Notes: generated from the sequence alone by a model not told the origin. DNA of 64,000 bases from Vibrio coralliilyticus (GCF_024449095.1 NZ_CP024627.1:1426001-1490000); one strand, 5' to 3'; positions 7,146 to 15,271 are shown, numbered from the stretch's first letter. Program-made: numbers and translations.

Positions 7146-7647
7146 ATGAGGGAGTTTGTGGCTATTAATAAGCATGAAATACTAAGGGAGGCCGCTAAGC
7201 TCAGGTAGCTAATTCAGTCTTGTGACCCAGAGCAGGCAGATTTAGTAACGGCTGATTTTCCTGCAATGAATTGCAAACTGACGTCAATGATCCTTGTCTA
7301 TCATTTCCTCAAACTCTATCCAGAACTTGAAATCAAAAGTATTACAGGTGTTCGACCTGAAAATAGGCTTATCACGCATTATTGGATAGAGATTAACGGT
7401 ATCGCTGTAGATATTACGGAGACTAATACAATTTGATCGATGACAATGAATTAGACGACTTTCTTATTGCTCTTAGGCCATATTCACCTATTCATGTAGC
7501 CAAAACTGAAGATAGATTTTTATATGATGTTTTTGAAAAGTCGTATGTTGATACCTTTGCTTCTGGTCTTCCGGACAAAAAGAGTCTTTCATTGAACGTT
7601 TAGAACTCTCATACGGTCAACTGACATCTAACGAAAAATGCACATAA
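7146..7647 (+). pseudogene. Broken cassette gene, possible papain-like cysteine protease fold
   Basis: A frame begins at ATG 7146 and is broken by an in-frame TAG at codon 21. It then reads on for ~75 codons to a TGA at 7434, where the sense shifts to the next frame (IDDNELDDFLIALRPYSP..), and shifts again at an A-run near 7577 (KESFIERLELSYGQL..) to end at TAA 7645-7647, exactly on the attC. Joined, the pieces make one ~166-residue protein. Conserved-looking elements are MNCKLTSM, THYWIE and GIAVDIT, which have the spacing and context of a Cys-His-Asp triad of papain-like enzymes; this is inference. With three lesions it is almost certainly inactive. Confidence 0.65.
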
Positions 7648-7767
7648 CAAGGGGTTTAAGAGGGATTCTCAACGCGTGGCATTTTCACCGTGCGGTGGTT
7701 TAAGTGATTAAGGTGGTATGCGGCAGAATCGGTATTGCGTTGCTCACACCTTAATGCGGTGTTACAA
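7645..7767 (+). repeat. attC recombination site 6
   Basis: Starts TAACAAGGGGTTTAAGAG, arm CAACGCGTGGCATTTT, ends CACACCTTAATGCGGTGTTACAA; 123 bp. The terminal core is slightly altered (GTTACAA rather than GTTAGGT). Its middle (GTGGTATGCGGCAGAATCGGTATTGCG) closely resembles attC 1. Confidence 0.88.
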
Positions 7768-8089
7768 GGCTTTGTGCTTTTGTACTCTAATTCTAAAGTT
7801 TTCCACCTGACCTTCTATCTAGCTAGCCAAATCTCGTTGTTGTGGTGTTGGTTTGTGTGTTGAAATCGATGGTTACTACTGGACACCTTGCCAAGTTTAG
7901 CGGTTCACAATTACTGGCATAGTTTCACTGTGGCGTAGTGGTCAATATTTACCACCGCTCTATCAATGTGTCTTAACTTCTGTACGTACTCGGCTCGAGG
8001 GCTCAGCGATGAATGCGGTGTTCTATGCTTCACAAAACTCTCCCAACCACTGTGCGCTGTTTAAAAATCGGTGGCAGAATAAGCCCTTA
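7768..8089 (+). other. ORF-less cassette
   Basis: A 322-bp cassette between attC sites 6 and 7 with no convincing gene. The only in-register candidate is a 27-codon frame from ATG 8009 that ends at the TAA opening the next attC; it lacks a ribosome binding site. A second small frame from 8025 runs through the attC and is probably chance. Confidence 0.5.
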
Positions 8090-8180
8090 TAACAAGGCGT
8101 TTAAGTGGATGTCTAAACGTGCGCTGGACTCGTTTTCTCAAGCATCGCGCACGTCTAGTCACCACTTAACTTAGCGTAGC
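8090..8180 (+). repeat. attC recombination site 7 (divergent)
   Basis: Starts TAACAAGGCGTTTAAGTGG and ends CACCACTTAACTTAGCGTAGC. The arms ACGTGCGC and GCGCACGT are complementary, so it folds as an attC, but the terminal core (GTAGCTT) departs from the consensus. About 91 bp. Confidence 0.7.
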
Positions 8181-8217
8181 TTTTAAGGGTTTTTAGTATT
8201 AATAAAGGGGTAATAAT

Positions 8218-9066
8218 ATGAAGAAAATAGCGTTTATCTTTGCTTTATCGTTCTTTATATTTGGGTGTAGCGGGCTTGGTCAAAGTGAAGAAACGGCTTC
8301 TAGTAGCTTAGTTGACTTCCTCTACCCCAATACTAAAGATTATCAAGAACACCAGCCGACAATTCCTCATTTGGTTTTACCAGTTAACGTTGGTATCGCC
8401 TTTGTACCTAGCTCAAAATACGGCAAGTTGGATTTATCTAGTAAGCGAAAGCATGAAATTTTGTCAAAAGTAAAAAATGAATTTTTAGGGCTCGACTACG
8501 TAAACAGAATAGAAATTATATCCGACCCCTACCTAAGAAGTGGCGGTGGTTTTGATAATTTAAAGCAAATTTCTAGGTTGTATGATGTACAAGTTATGGC
8601 GTTAGTTTCGTATGACCAAGTGGCGCGTAGTAGTCAAAACAACGCTGCTCTACTTTATTGGACCATCGTTGGTATGTACTTAATCCCCGGAGACCAAAAT
8701 ACAACTCAAACTTTTGTAGATACTGCGGTATTCGATATTAATAGCAGCAAGTTGCTATTCAGAGCTCCTGGCTTGAGTAATGTTGGGTCTTTGTCCACGG
8801 CCGTCGGCATTGAGGAGACCTTCTACGAAAACTCTGAAAAAGGTTTTGACTTGGCAGTTACAGATATGGTGAACAATCTTGGTTCAGAACTCGATTTGTT
8901 CAAAATCCGCATCAAAGAGGAAAAGGTAGCGAATGTTAGCTACGACAGCGGTTATAGCGGCGGTAGTATCCATTGGTTTGTTTTAGTTGTTCTGGCATCA
9001 CTTTCACTGTTTCGAAAGAAAGCAACAAAGCGTTCAAGACGGACTCACAACGCTAAGCACTTTTAG
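8218..9066 (+). CDS. Rhombotarget-type lipoprotein with C-terminal GG sorting signal
   Basis: A 282-residue lipoprotein. The signal peptide ends in a lipobox-like IFGC with the lipidated cysteine at residue 17, followed by a Ser-rich linker and a soluble domain. The C-terminus carries SGGS followed by a hydrophobic stretch (IHWFVLVVLASLSLF) and a basic tail, the GlyGly-type signal cleaved by rhombosortase, a rhomboid protease; lipoproteins of this kind are called rhombotarget lipoproteins. The final 14 residues, including the basic tail KRSRR, are encoded by the attC site, because the frame runs into it (9023 onward) and stops at 9066. The start has a purine-rich site (AAAGGGGTAATA). Function is unknown. 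Confidence 0.75.
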   Translation: MKKIAFIFALSFFIFGCSGLGQSEETASSSLVDFLYPNTKDYQEHQPTIPHLVLPVNVGIAFVPSSKYGKLDLSSKRKHEILSKVKNEFLGLDYVNRIEIISDPYLRSGGGFDNLKQISRLYDVQVMALVSYDQVARSSQNNAALLYWTIVGMYLIPGDQNTTQTFVDTAVFDINSSKLLFRAPGLSNVGSLSTAVGIEETFYENSEKGFDLAVTDMVNNLGSELDLFKIRIKEEKVANVSYDSGYSGGSIHWFVLVVLASLSLFRKKATKRSRRTHNAKHF

Positions 9067-9147
9067 TTGCAGATTGAAGTGCAGTGTTTTCGACGGTTTT
9101 CTAGAGCATAGTGGGGGCGTTGTTCACCACTTAACGAGGCGTTAGGT
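9023..9147 (+). repeat. attC recombination site 8 (last complete site)
   Basis: Starts CAACAAAGCGTTCAAGACGG and ends CACCACTTAACGAGGCGTTAGGT, 125 bp. It overlaps the 3' end of the lipoprotein gene. No attC is seen to its right. Confidence 0.88.
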
Positions 9148-9211
9148 TGCCAATGGACATTTGCAACCTGATATTTATTTTATTCACTCATGGAGCGTTT
9201 ATGAGGTGGAA

Positions 9212-9397
9212 ATGAGTCAAACTATGAAATTGGATCTAGACATTGATAATCGACATGCTGTCATCCAACGTCGTTATGAGGCCTTGGGAGCAATCAATGA
9301 TTTGCTAATAGCGATTTGGTTTTTAGTTGGTAGTCTTTTCTTTTTGAATGAGCCTCTTGTTGAAAGTGGTAATTGGATGTTTGTTATAAGTGGTTGA
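9212..9397 (+). CDS. YrhK-like small membrane protein, truncated
   Basis: The protein from ATG 9212 (after a GAGGTGG ribosome site) has 61 residues: RHAVIQRRYEALGAINDLL then a membrane segment (AIWFLVGSLFFL) and NEPLVESGNWMFVI. This is the YrhK-like domain, but full members continue with a second hydrophobic stretch and an arginine-rich tail. Here the frame stops right after WMFVI, and none of the three following frames contains the missing tail. The gene is therefore cut at ~9385, and no attC follows. It marks the outer edge of the integron array. An upstream TTG start (9161) is also open. Confidence 0.6.
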   Translation: MSQTMKLDLDIDNRHAVIQRRYEALGAINDLLIAIWFLVGSLFFLNEPLVESGNWMFVISG

Positions 9398-9452
9398 TTT
9401 ATCTGCCAATAGACACCCAGTATAGTTGAAAAGATGTCTATGAATCACACAC

Positions 9453-10031
9453 CTAATGTGACCCCGAGTCTTGCTGGAGCAGATCACTCAGGCGATGCAA
9501 AGTATCCACACTACTTTTAATGAGTTCTGAACTATGTCCCGACATGTAAGCGGTTGTAATAGCGCCTTCTTTTAGCAAACAAATCGCGTTTAGTAACTCC
9601 TCTGAGTTTTCACTAAGTTTGTACTGAATAAATTGACGGACTTGTTCTTTGTGAAAGCGGCAATAGCTCGATATTTCACTGTCAGTATCGCGAAACTCCG
9701 CAGAGGTATTAATAAAGAAGCATCCATTAAAGTCGCCTAATTCAGGCTCCTTACTATTAAACCAACTCTCTAAAGAAGAAAACAATGCTTCAATCAACTC
9801 AGAATTGGTTGTGGCGTGTTCGAGTTTAGATTCCAACCAATACATAAAAGTTTGGTGCCTTCTTTCTAAAGCCTTAAGTATTAAGTCCTCTTTACTATTG
9901 AAGTGGCTGTACAGTGTTTTTTTCGCTACCCCAGAAACGTTGATGACTTCGTTTATTCCAATGGAGTTAATGCCATGTCGATAAAACAATTCTAGTGCTG
10001 TGCTTAGCAATAAATCTCGCTTCTTGCTCAT
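9453..10031 (-). CDS. TetR/AcrR-family transcriptional repressor
   Basis: A 192-residue regulator. The N-terminal TetR helix-turn-helix spans about residues 5-50 (LLSTALELFYRHGINSIGINEV.. VAKKTLYSHFNSKEDL), followed by a helical ligand domain with cysteines in NGCFF, SSYCRF and NAICLL. It is divergent from the HPP-family membrane gene, and the 106-bp gap between them contains two inverted repeats sharing GTAGA/TCTAC, so it probably represses that gene and itself. The inducer is unknown. Confidence 0.9.
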   Translation of the reverse strand: MSKKRDLLLSTALELFYRHGINSIGINEVINVSGVAKKTLYSHFNSKEDLILKALERRHQTFMYWLESKLEHATTNSELIEALFSSLESWFNSKEPELGDFNGCFFINTSAEFRDTDSEISSYCRFHKEQVRQFIQYKLSENSEELLNAICLLKEGAITTAYMSGHSSELIKSSVDTLHRLSDLLQQDSGSH

Positions 10032-10070
10032 AAACGGTACCTCAAAAATCGTGTTTTCTATATTGACGCA

Positions 10071-10090
10071 GGTAGAACAAATTGTCTACC
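10071..10090. promoter_or_regulatory. Probable TetR operator 1
   Basis: The inverted repeat GGTAGA-N8-TCTACC lies between the divergent regulator and membrane protein genes. It shares the half-site GTAGA with the second repeat 28 bases away. Confidence 0.65.
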
Positions 10091-10098
10091 CTAGATAA

Positions 10099-10116
10099 GT
10101 AGACAGAGTGGTCTAC
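10099..10116. promoter_or_regulatory. Probable TetR operator 2
   Basis: A perfect inverted repeat GTAGAC-N6-GTCTAC located 22 bases before the HPP gene start, well placed to block its transcription. Confidence 0.75.
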
Positions 10117-10137
10117 TTTTGCAATGGAGAGGTTTAT

Positions 10138-10596
10138 ATGAATCATTATTTGTCTGCGTTGATATCGGGGGTTGGAGCATCACTTGCTATTGGCTTTCTT
10201 TTGGTGCTGGAGAGTAATATAGAAAATGTGATGTTGGTAATTGCTCCATTTGGCGCTACAGCCGTTCTGGTTTTTGGTTTACCGCAGAGTCCGCTTGCCC
10301 AACCGAAAAATGTTATTATGGGTCACTTAATCACTGCGATCATTGGGGTGACTTTTTCTCAGTATATGGATGTAAATCCAATGAACTTAGCTATCGCCAC
10401 TGGGCTGGGAATTACATGTATGCTGGTCTCTAAAACGACGCATCCGCCAGCTGGAGCAAACCCTATTTTAATCATGCTGGCTGGTTATGGGTGGTCGTTT
10501 TTAATTACGCCTGTTTTGGTTGGATCTATCGCTATCGTGTTTATGAGCAAAACTCTTCAAAAAATCCAGTCATACAGCTTTAACACGGAGCGTTAA
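10138..10596 (+). CDS. HPP-family integral membrane protein
   Basis: A 152-residue protein with about four membrane segments and the family signature THPPAGANP (around residues 99-107), plus the APFGATAVLVFG segment typical of the HPP domain. Some plant and cyanobacterial members transport nitrite; the role in vibrios is not established. The ATG at 10138 is preceded by GGAGAGG and is preferred over an upstream start that would place the N-terminus inside the operator. It is divergent from the TetR gene. Confidence 0.85.
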   Translation: MNHYLSALISGVGASLAIGFLLVLESNIENVMLVIAPFGATAVLVFGLPQSPLAQPKNVIMGHLITAIIGVTFSQYMDVNPMNLAIATGLGITCMLVSKTTHPPAGANPILIMLAGYGWSFLITPVLVGSIAIVFMSKTLQKIQSYSFNTER

Positions 10597-10954
10597 CAAA
10601 GTAATCAAGTCACGTGATAGTGCCGCAGTGGCGTTGATGAAACATCTTTTAGTGAAGAGCTTTGTCATCGCCAAATATTGTTTTGCTTTGCCCCTTAGGA
10701 GCTCTATACCAAACACTAGATTGTGAGTGAAAAGTTGCAGGTATATGCTCTTTTGTAAATAAAATGTTACCTTTGTTTTTGTCTAATTGTTTGTTTCTAA
10801 TGGTCTTTTTTTTATTTTCCTGTCTTGTTACGCTTTGTTTACAAAATCATGCGTTTGACTTTTAAAATCGATTTAGAGTGAGCTTATTCCCTTAGTGGTC
10901 AAGTTGGTTCAAGTTAATTAGGAAAGGACGTAACTAATCACTGAGGGAAAAACA
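10597..10954 (+). promoter_or_regulatory. Upstream region of the tyrosine catabolic operon
   Basis: A 358-bp gap with no ORF, holding the promoter region for hpd. It is T-rich from about 10750 to 10860. TGTAAATAAAATGTTACC (near 10755) is a weak match to a TyrR/PhhR box (TGTAAA-N6-TTTACA) and should not be relied on. An AGGAAAGG ribosome-like run (10919-10926) is too far from the start; GAGGG (10944-10948) precedes the hpd ATG at the usual distance. Confidence 0.5.
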
Positions 10955-12028
10955 ATGACTCAAGCATATAACCCACTTGGAACTGATGGATTTGAATTTG
11001 TCGAGTACACCGCTGCGACAGATGAAGGGATCGGGCAGTTGAAGGATTTGTTTGTTTCTCTAGGGTTCGCGGAAATTGCCAAACATCGCTCAAAAGAAGC
11101 GTGGCTATACCGCCAGGGAGACATCAGCTTTATTGTCAATGCACAGCCCCATAGCCAAGCGGAAGCGTTTGCTAAGGTACATGGTCCATCTGTGTGTGGT
11201 ATGGCATTCCGTGTGGCAGATGCTGCCAAAGCCATGGCACATGCATTAGAGAATGGTGCAGAAGAATACAAGACGCAAATTGGTCCAATGGAGCTTAGCA
11301 TACCAGCGGTTTATGGTATTGGTGAAAGCTTGCTTTATTTTGTCGATCGTTATGGTAAGCAGAGTATCTATGATGTCGACTTTAATTTCTATGATGATGC
11401 TGAAGCGCGTTTGAAGAAAGCGGATGTTGGTATGTACGAAATTGACCATCTGACGCATAACGTTAAGCAAGGTAACATGGACACATGGGCCGGCTTCTAT
11501 GAGCGTATCGGTAATTTTCGTGAAATCCGCTATTTCGACATCGAAGGTAAGTTGACAGGTCTAGTCAGCCGAGCGATGACGGCTCCGTGTGGAAAGATCC
11601 GAATCCCAATTAACGAATCCTCTGACGACAAATCACAAATTGAAGAATTTATCCGAGAATACAATGGCGAAGGTATCCAGCACATTGCGATGACAACGGA
11701 TGATATCTACCAAACCGTACAAACGCTGCGCGACCGTGGTATGGACTTTATGCCAACACCGGACACTTACTACGAAAAAATCGATTCTAGAGTTGAAGGC
11801 CACACGGAAGATGTTGAGAAACTAAAACATCTGCAGATCTTGATCGATGGTGCGCCAATGAAAGATGGTATTTTGCTGCAAATCTTTACTCAAACGGTCA
11901 TTGGTCCAGTTTTCTTTGAAATCATTCAGCGTAAAGGTAATGAAGGTTTCGGTGAAGGTAACTTCAAAGCGTTGTTTGAATCGATTGAAGAAGATCAGAT
12001 CCGCCGAGGAGTATTGAGCGATGCATAA
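10955..12028 (+). CDS. hpd: 4-hydroxyphenylpyruvate dioxygenase
   Basis: A 357-residue cytosolic Fe(II) enzyme converting 4-hydroxyphenylpyruvate to homogentisate, the entry step of tyrosine breakdown. It has two vicinal-oxygen-chelate domains. The iron ligands are visible as H165 (IDHLTH), H243 (IQHIAM) and E322 (FFEIIQR), and the C-terminal GFGEGNFKALFESIE helix that closes the active site is present. It is first in a four-gene operon and overlaps hmgA by 8 bases. Homogentisate from this enzyme gives brown pyomelanin if hmgA fails. Confidence 0.97.
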   Translation: MTQAYNPLGTDGFEFVEYTAATDEGIGQLKDLFVSLGFAEIAKHRSKEAWLYRQGDISFIVNAQPHSQAEAFAKVHGPSVCGMAFRVADAAKAMAHALENGAEEYKTQIGPMELSIPAVYGIGESLLYFVDRYGKQSIYDVDFNFYDDAEARLKKADVGMYEIDHLTHNVKQGNMDTWAGFYERIGNFREIRYFDIEGKLTGLVSRAMTAPCGKIRIPINESSDDKSQIEEFIREYNGEGIQHIAMTTDDIYQTVQTLRDRGMDFMPTPDTYYEKIDSRVEGHTEDVEKLKHLQILIDGAPMKDGILLQIFTQTVIGPVFFEIIQRKGNEGFGEGNFKALFESIEEDQIRRGVLSDA

Positions 12029-13160
12029 ATGGATTACATTCCCTCACCGGGAGGGAGTGTGCTCCAAACAGGCACATGCTGACTTTCCGGAAGAGGCAAT
12101 TTATGAGCGCGAAGCAGGTCGAAGTGGATTCTTCGGCCCAGCAGCTCATTTCCATCACCAGCACGCACCAACAGGCTGGACGGAATGGGAAGGGGAGCTA
12201 AGGCCTCGCGCGTTTAATTTTAATCTGGTTGAGAAAGCGGTACAGGTTTCACCATGGGCAGTGCCGAATCTTCTGCATAACAATGACTGTAAAATTCGTA
12301 TCTGGCGTATGGATGACAAGATGGACTTTCTTGTGCGCAACGCTGATGGCGATGAGCTTCTGTTTATCCATCAGGGCAAAGCTGATCTGTATTGCGATTA
12401 CGGTCACCTAGAAGTTGGCGAAGGGGATTATGTGATGATTCCCCGTTCGACCAACTGGCGCCTAGAGCCTTCTGAACCAATGTTCATTCTGATGGTCGAG
12501 AATACCGATGCCGCTTATTCATTGCCTGAAAAAGGTATGGTTGGTAATCATGCGGTGTTTGATCCTGCCGTGTTGGAAATTCCTTCAATTGATGATCATT
12601 TCAAAGCGCAATATTCGGAGAAGCAAACTCAAGTGCAGGTGAAAAGACACGAGCAAGTGAGTGTGATCACTTATCCGTTTAACCCGCTTGATGCGATTGG
12701 TTGGCACGGTGATCTCTCTGTTGTGAAGCTTAATTGGCGTGATATTCGTCCGTTAATGTCTCACCGCTACCACTTACCACCGTCAGCGCATACGACGTTT
12801 GTAGGAGCAGGTTTTGTCGTTTGTACCTTCGTACCAAGACCGATTGAAAGTGACCCTGGAGCACTTAAAGTGCCTTTCTATCACAACAACGATGACTACG
12901 ATGAAGTGCTTTTCTACCATGCCGGTGACTTTTTCAGCAGGGATAACATCGAAGCGGGCATGGTGACATTCCACCCTGCAGGATTTACGCATGGCCCTCA
13001 TCCTAAAGCATTCAAAGCGGGACAGGAGTATAAGAAAAAGTTTACCGACGAAGTTGCTGTGATGATCGATACCCGACATGCGTTAAAGTTCAGCGATGAA
13101 GCGCATGCTGTAGAGAACCCAGAATATGTTTATAGCTGGAAAGCACATCCAGAAAAATAA
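12021..13160 (+). CDS. hmgA: Homogentisate 1,2-dioxygenase
   Basis: A 379-residue cupin-fold Fe(II) ring-cleaving enzyme that turns homogentisate into maleylacetoacetate. Its identity is clear from the GFFGPAAHFHHQHAPTGW-like N-terminal region, the metal-site area DDYDEVLFYHAGDFF, and FHPAGFTHGPHP. It is shorter than the ~430-445-residue Pseudomonas and mammalian enzymes, as in other vibrios. The start overlaps the 3' end of hpd (GATGCATAA), indicating translational coupling. Loss of this gene is the usual cause of pigmented vibrio variants. Confidence 0.95.
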   Translation: MHKWITFPHREGVCSKQAHADFPEEAIYEREAGRSGFFGPAAHFHHQHAPTGWTEWEGELRPRAFNFNLVEKAVQVSPWAVPNLLHNNDCKIRIWRMDDKMDFLVRNADGDELLFIHQGKADLYCDYGHLEVGEGDYVMIPRSTNWRLEPSEPMFILMVENTDAAYSLPEKGMVGNHAVFDPAVLEIPSIDDHFKAQYSEKQTQVQVKRHEQVSVITYPFNPLDAIGWHGDLSVVKLNWRDIRPLMSHRYHLPPSAHTTFVGAGFVVCTFVPRPIESDPGALKVPFYHNNDDYDEVLFYHAGDFFSRDNIEAGMVTFHPAGFTHGPHPKAFKAGQEYKKKFTDEVAVMIDTRHALKFSDEAHAVENPEYVYSWKAHPEK

Positions 13161-13169
13161 AAGGGAACA

Positions 13170-14183
13170 ATGATGAAGTTAGCTACCCTGAAAAACGATA
13201 CTCGAGATGGTCAGTTGGTTGTTGTCAGCAAAGATCTGACGAAATGTGTGGCTGTTGCAGACATTGCTGTGACTTTGCAGTCTGCGCTCGATCAATGGTC
13301 AAAAGTAGAACCTCAACTTACCGAAGTTTACCAAGCCTTGAATGAAGGCACGCTGGTTGCTGAAATGCCTTTCGAACAGAGCCTGTGCGAGTCTCCTTTA
13401 CCGCGCGCTTATCAGTGGGCTGATGGCAGTGCGTATGTCAATCACGTTGAGCTGGTGCGTAAGGCCCGTGGTGCCGAAATGCCGCCGAGTTTCTGGACTG
13501 ACCCACTTATGTATCAAGGAGGTTCTGATGCGTTTATCGGTCCTAGAGATGATATTCCTGTAAGCAGTGAAGAGTGGGGGATTGATTTTGAAGGGGAAGT
13601 GGCTGTGATCACTGACGATGTCCCTATGGGGGCGAATGCGGAAGAAGCAGCGAAGTCAATCCGCTTGCTGATGTTGGTGAATGATGTTTCACTGCGTGGG
13701 CTGATCCCTAATGAGTTGGCAAAAGGTTTCGGTTTCTTTCAGTCAAAACCTTCCTCTGTCTTCTCTCCAGTTGCTGTAACGCCAGATGAATTAGGTGATG
13801 CATGGGATGGGGGGAAAGTCACTTTACCTTTGTTGTCGTTCTATAACGACGAAGCATTCGGTTGCCCCAATGCAGGGGTTGATATGACATTTGAATTCCC
13901 TGATCTGATAGCTCATGCTGCAAAAACTCGTCCGTTATCAGCAGGGGCTATCATAGGCTCAGGAACCGTCTCCAATAAGCAAGGTACAGAATACGGTACT
14001 TCTATTGAAGAAGGAGGAGTAGGTTATTCGTGTATTGCAGAAGTTCGTATGATCGAGACGATTCGGGATGGTAAACCTTCGACTGGCTTTATGAAGTTCG
14101 GTGACCGAATCAAAATGGAAATGAAGGATGCCTCTGGCGCTTCCATCTTTGGTTCGATAGATCAAAAAGTGGTGAAGTACTGA
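13170..14183 (+). CDS. Fumarylacetoacetate hydrolase-family protein
   Basis: A 337-residue hydrolase expected to split fumarylacetoacetate into fumarate and acetoacetate, the last step of the pathway. The FAH-fold metal site is seen in DFEGEVAVI (E-x-E), preceded by an N-terminal domain, with VNDVSLRGLIP and GSGTVSNKQGTEYG further on. It starts with ATGATG (13170 or 13173) 9 bases after hmgA and its stop overlaps the maiA start (TGATG). Operon position supports the assignment over other FAH-superfamily activities. Confidence 0.92.
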   Translation: MMKLATLKNDTRDGQLVVVSKDLTKCVAVADIAVTLQSALDQWSKVEPQLTEVYQALNEGTLVAEMPFEQSLCESPLPRAYQWADGSAYVNHVELVRKARGAEMPPSFWTDPLMYQGGSDAFIGPRDDIPVSSEEWGIDFEGEVAVITDDVPMGANAEEAAKSIRLLMLVNDVSLRGLIPNELAKGFGFFQSKPSSVFSPVAVTPDELGDAWDGGKVTLPLLSFYNDEAFGCPNAGVDMTFEFPDLIAHAAKTRPLSAGAIIGSGTVSNKQGTEYGTSIEEGGVGYSCIAEVRMIETIRDGKPSTGFMKFGDRIKMEMKDASGASIFGSIDQKVVKY

Positions 14184-14836
14184 TGTCTGATTTGACATTG
14201 TATGGGTACTGGCGTTCATCAGCGGCTTACAGAGTTAGAATCGCTCTGAATCTCAAGCAGTTGCCGTACATACAGAAGTCTATTCACTTGGTGAACAATG
14301 GCGGAGAGCAACACTCCGCCCAATTTCAAGCCCTGAATGCCAGCGAACTGGTCCCAGTGCTGATTGATGGTGATGTTAGGTTGAATCAATCACTAGCTAT
14401 TATTGATTACCTTGATGAGCAGTACCCTAGTTATCTTCTGACGCCACTGGATAAGCAGAAACGCTATATCGTGAAAGCGTTGGCGCAGGATATTGCTGTA
14501 GATATCCATCCTATCAATAACTTGCGTGTACTGCAGTACCTAAGTAAAGAGCTGTCGGTTGTAGAGGAACAAAAGTCTCAATGGTATCGTCATTGGATCG
14601 ATGTGGGCTTTCATAGTTTGGAAAAGAAACTGGCGCAAACACATGGTGCTTATTGTGTTGGTGATGATATCAGTCTAGTCGATGTTTGTTTGGTTCCACA
14701 GGTTTATAATGCAGAACGATTCAGTGTGGATTTGAGCCGTTATCCTCTTATTCATAAAGTGACAATGTCACTAAGGGAGCATCCAGCCTTTATTTCCGCA
14801 GCGCCGGAACATCAACCCGATGCAGTGACGAGCTAA
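14183..14836 (+). CDS. maiA: Maleylacetoacetate isomerase (zeta-class GST)
   Basis: A 217-residue glutathione-dependent isomerase that converts maleylacetoacetate to fumarylacetoacetate. The zeta-GST N-terminal motif is present as YWRSSAAYRVRIALNL; the cysteine of the eukaryotic SSCxxRVRI motif is alanine here, as is common in bacterial forms. NGGEQHSAQFQALNASELVPVL and NQSLAIIDYLDE (the Q-S glutathione site) follow. It is last in the operon, overlapping the previous gene by one base and followed by a terminator. Confidence 0.95.
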   Translation: MSDLTLYGYWRSSAAYRVRIALNLKQLPYIQKSIHLVNNGGEQHSAQFQALNASELVPVLIDGDVRLNQSLAIIDYLDEQYPSYLLTPLDKQKRYIVKALAQDIAVDIHPINNLRVLQYLSKELSVVEEQKSQWYRHWIDVGFHSLEKKLAQTHGAYCVGDDISLVDVCLVPQVYNAERFSVDLSRYPLIHKVTMSLREHPAFISAAPEHQPDAVTS

Positions 14837-14861
14837 ATAATTACCCTCACCACAAAAACAA

Positions 14862-14895
14862 AGCCACCGCGAAAACGGTGGCTGTTCTATTTCTT
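14862..14895 (+). terminator. Bidirectional terminator after maiA
   Basis: The stem AGCCACCG / CGGTGGCT with loop CGAAAA is followed by TGTTCTATTTCTT on the plus strand and by TTGTTTTTG on the minus strand. It can serve both the tyrosine operon and the small gene converging from the right. Confidence 0.8.
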
Positions 14896-14921
14896 CTCAT
14901 AGAGCATGGCAACAGCGGATA

Positions 14922-15101
14922 CTATGATTGTGCAAGGCGCTCCCGTTGCTGGGTTTCTGCGATATTAAATTGGCGAACGTCTAATTTGGCTAGATCGTTA
15001 CACTCTATACAGGAGTGGTGGCAAAGGCCGTCAATATACTCATGTTTGGTAACTAGGTTAGGCTTTTTGCACCAATCGCAAATACCTTCGATAGTAAACA
15101 T
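14922..15101 (-). CDS. Small zinc-ribbon-like protein
   Basis: A 59-residue protein too short for usual ORF cut-offs. It starts MFTIEGICDWCKKP and contains two cysteine clusters, C-x2-C (C8, C11) and CHHSCIEC (C27, C31, C34), which look like a zinc-binding ribbon. A strong GAGGAG site sits seven bases before the ATG, and a bidirectional terminator follows the stop. This shows it is a real gene, but I know no function. Similar short CxxC proteins are scattered through vibrio genomes. Confidence 0.75.
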   Translation of the reverse strand: MFTIEGICDWCKKPNLVTKHEYIDGLCHHSCIECNDLAKLDVRQFNIAETQQRERLAQS

Positions 15102-15271
15102 AGATTTCTCCTCACCTTGTTTTACCAGGTGTTATTTTCGGCGAAGAGTATGACATACATGATGAAGGTAAGTTAACTTTTTGTTACTTGAAGTGGGAGG
15201 GAGATCGATTGCGTAAGTGAGTGAAACTAAGGGTCCTGTCTGTTTTAAATTCAACGAGTTTTAAATTGTAA

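Noticed and set aside
8025-8174. Small ORF running through attC 7
   Set aside because: Frames through attC sites are commonly open by chance; no ribosome site precedes it.
10750-10775. TyrR/PhhR box upstream of hpd
   Set aside because: Only one half (TGTAAA) fits; the other half is GTTACC in place of TTTACA.
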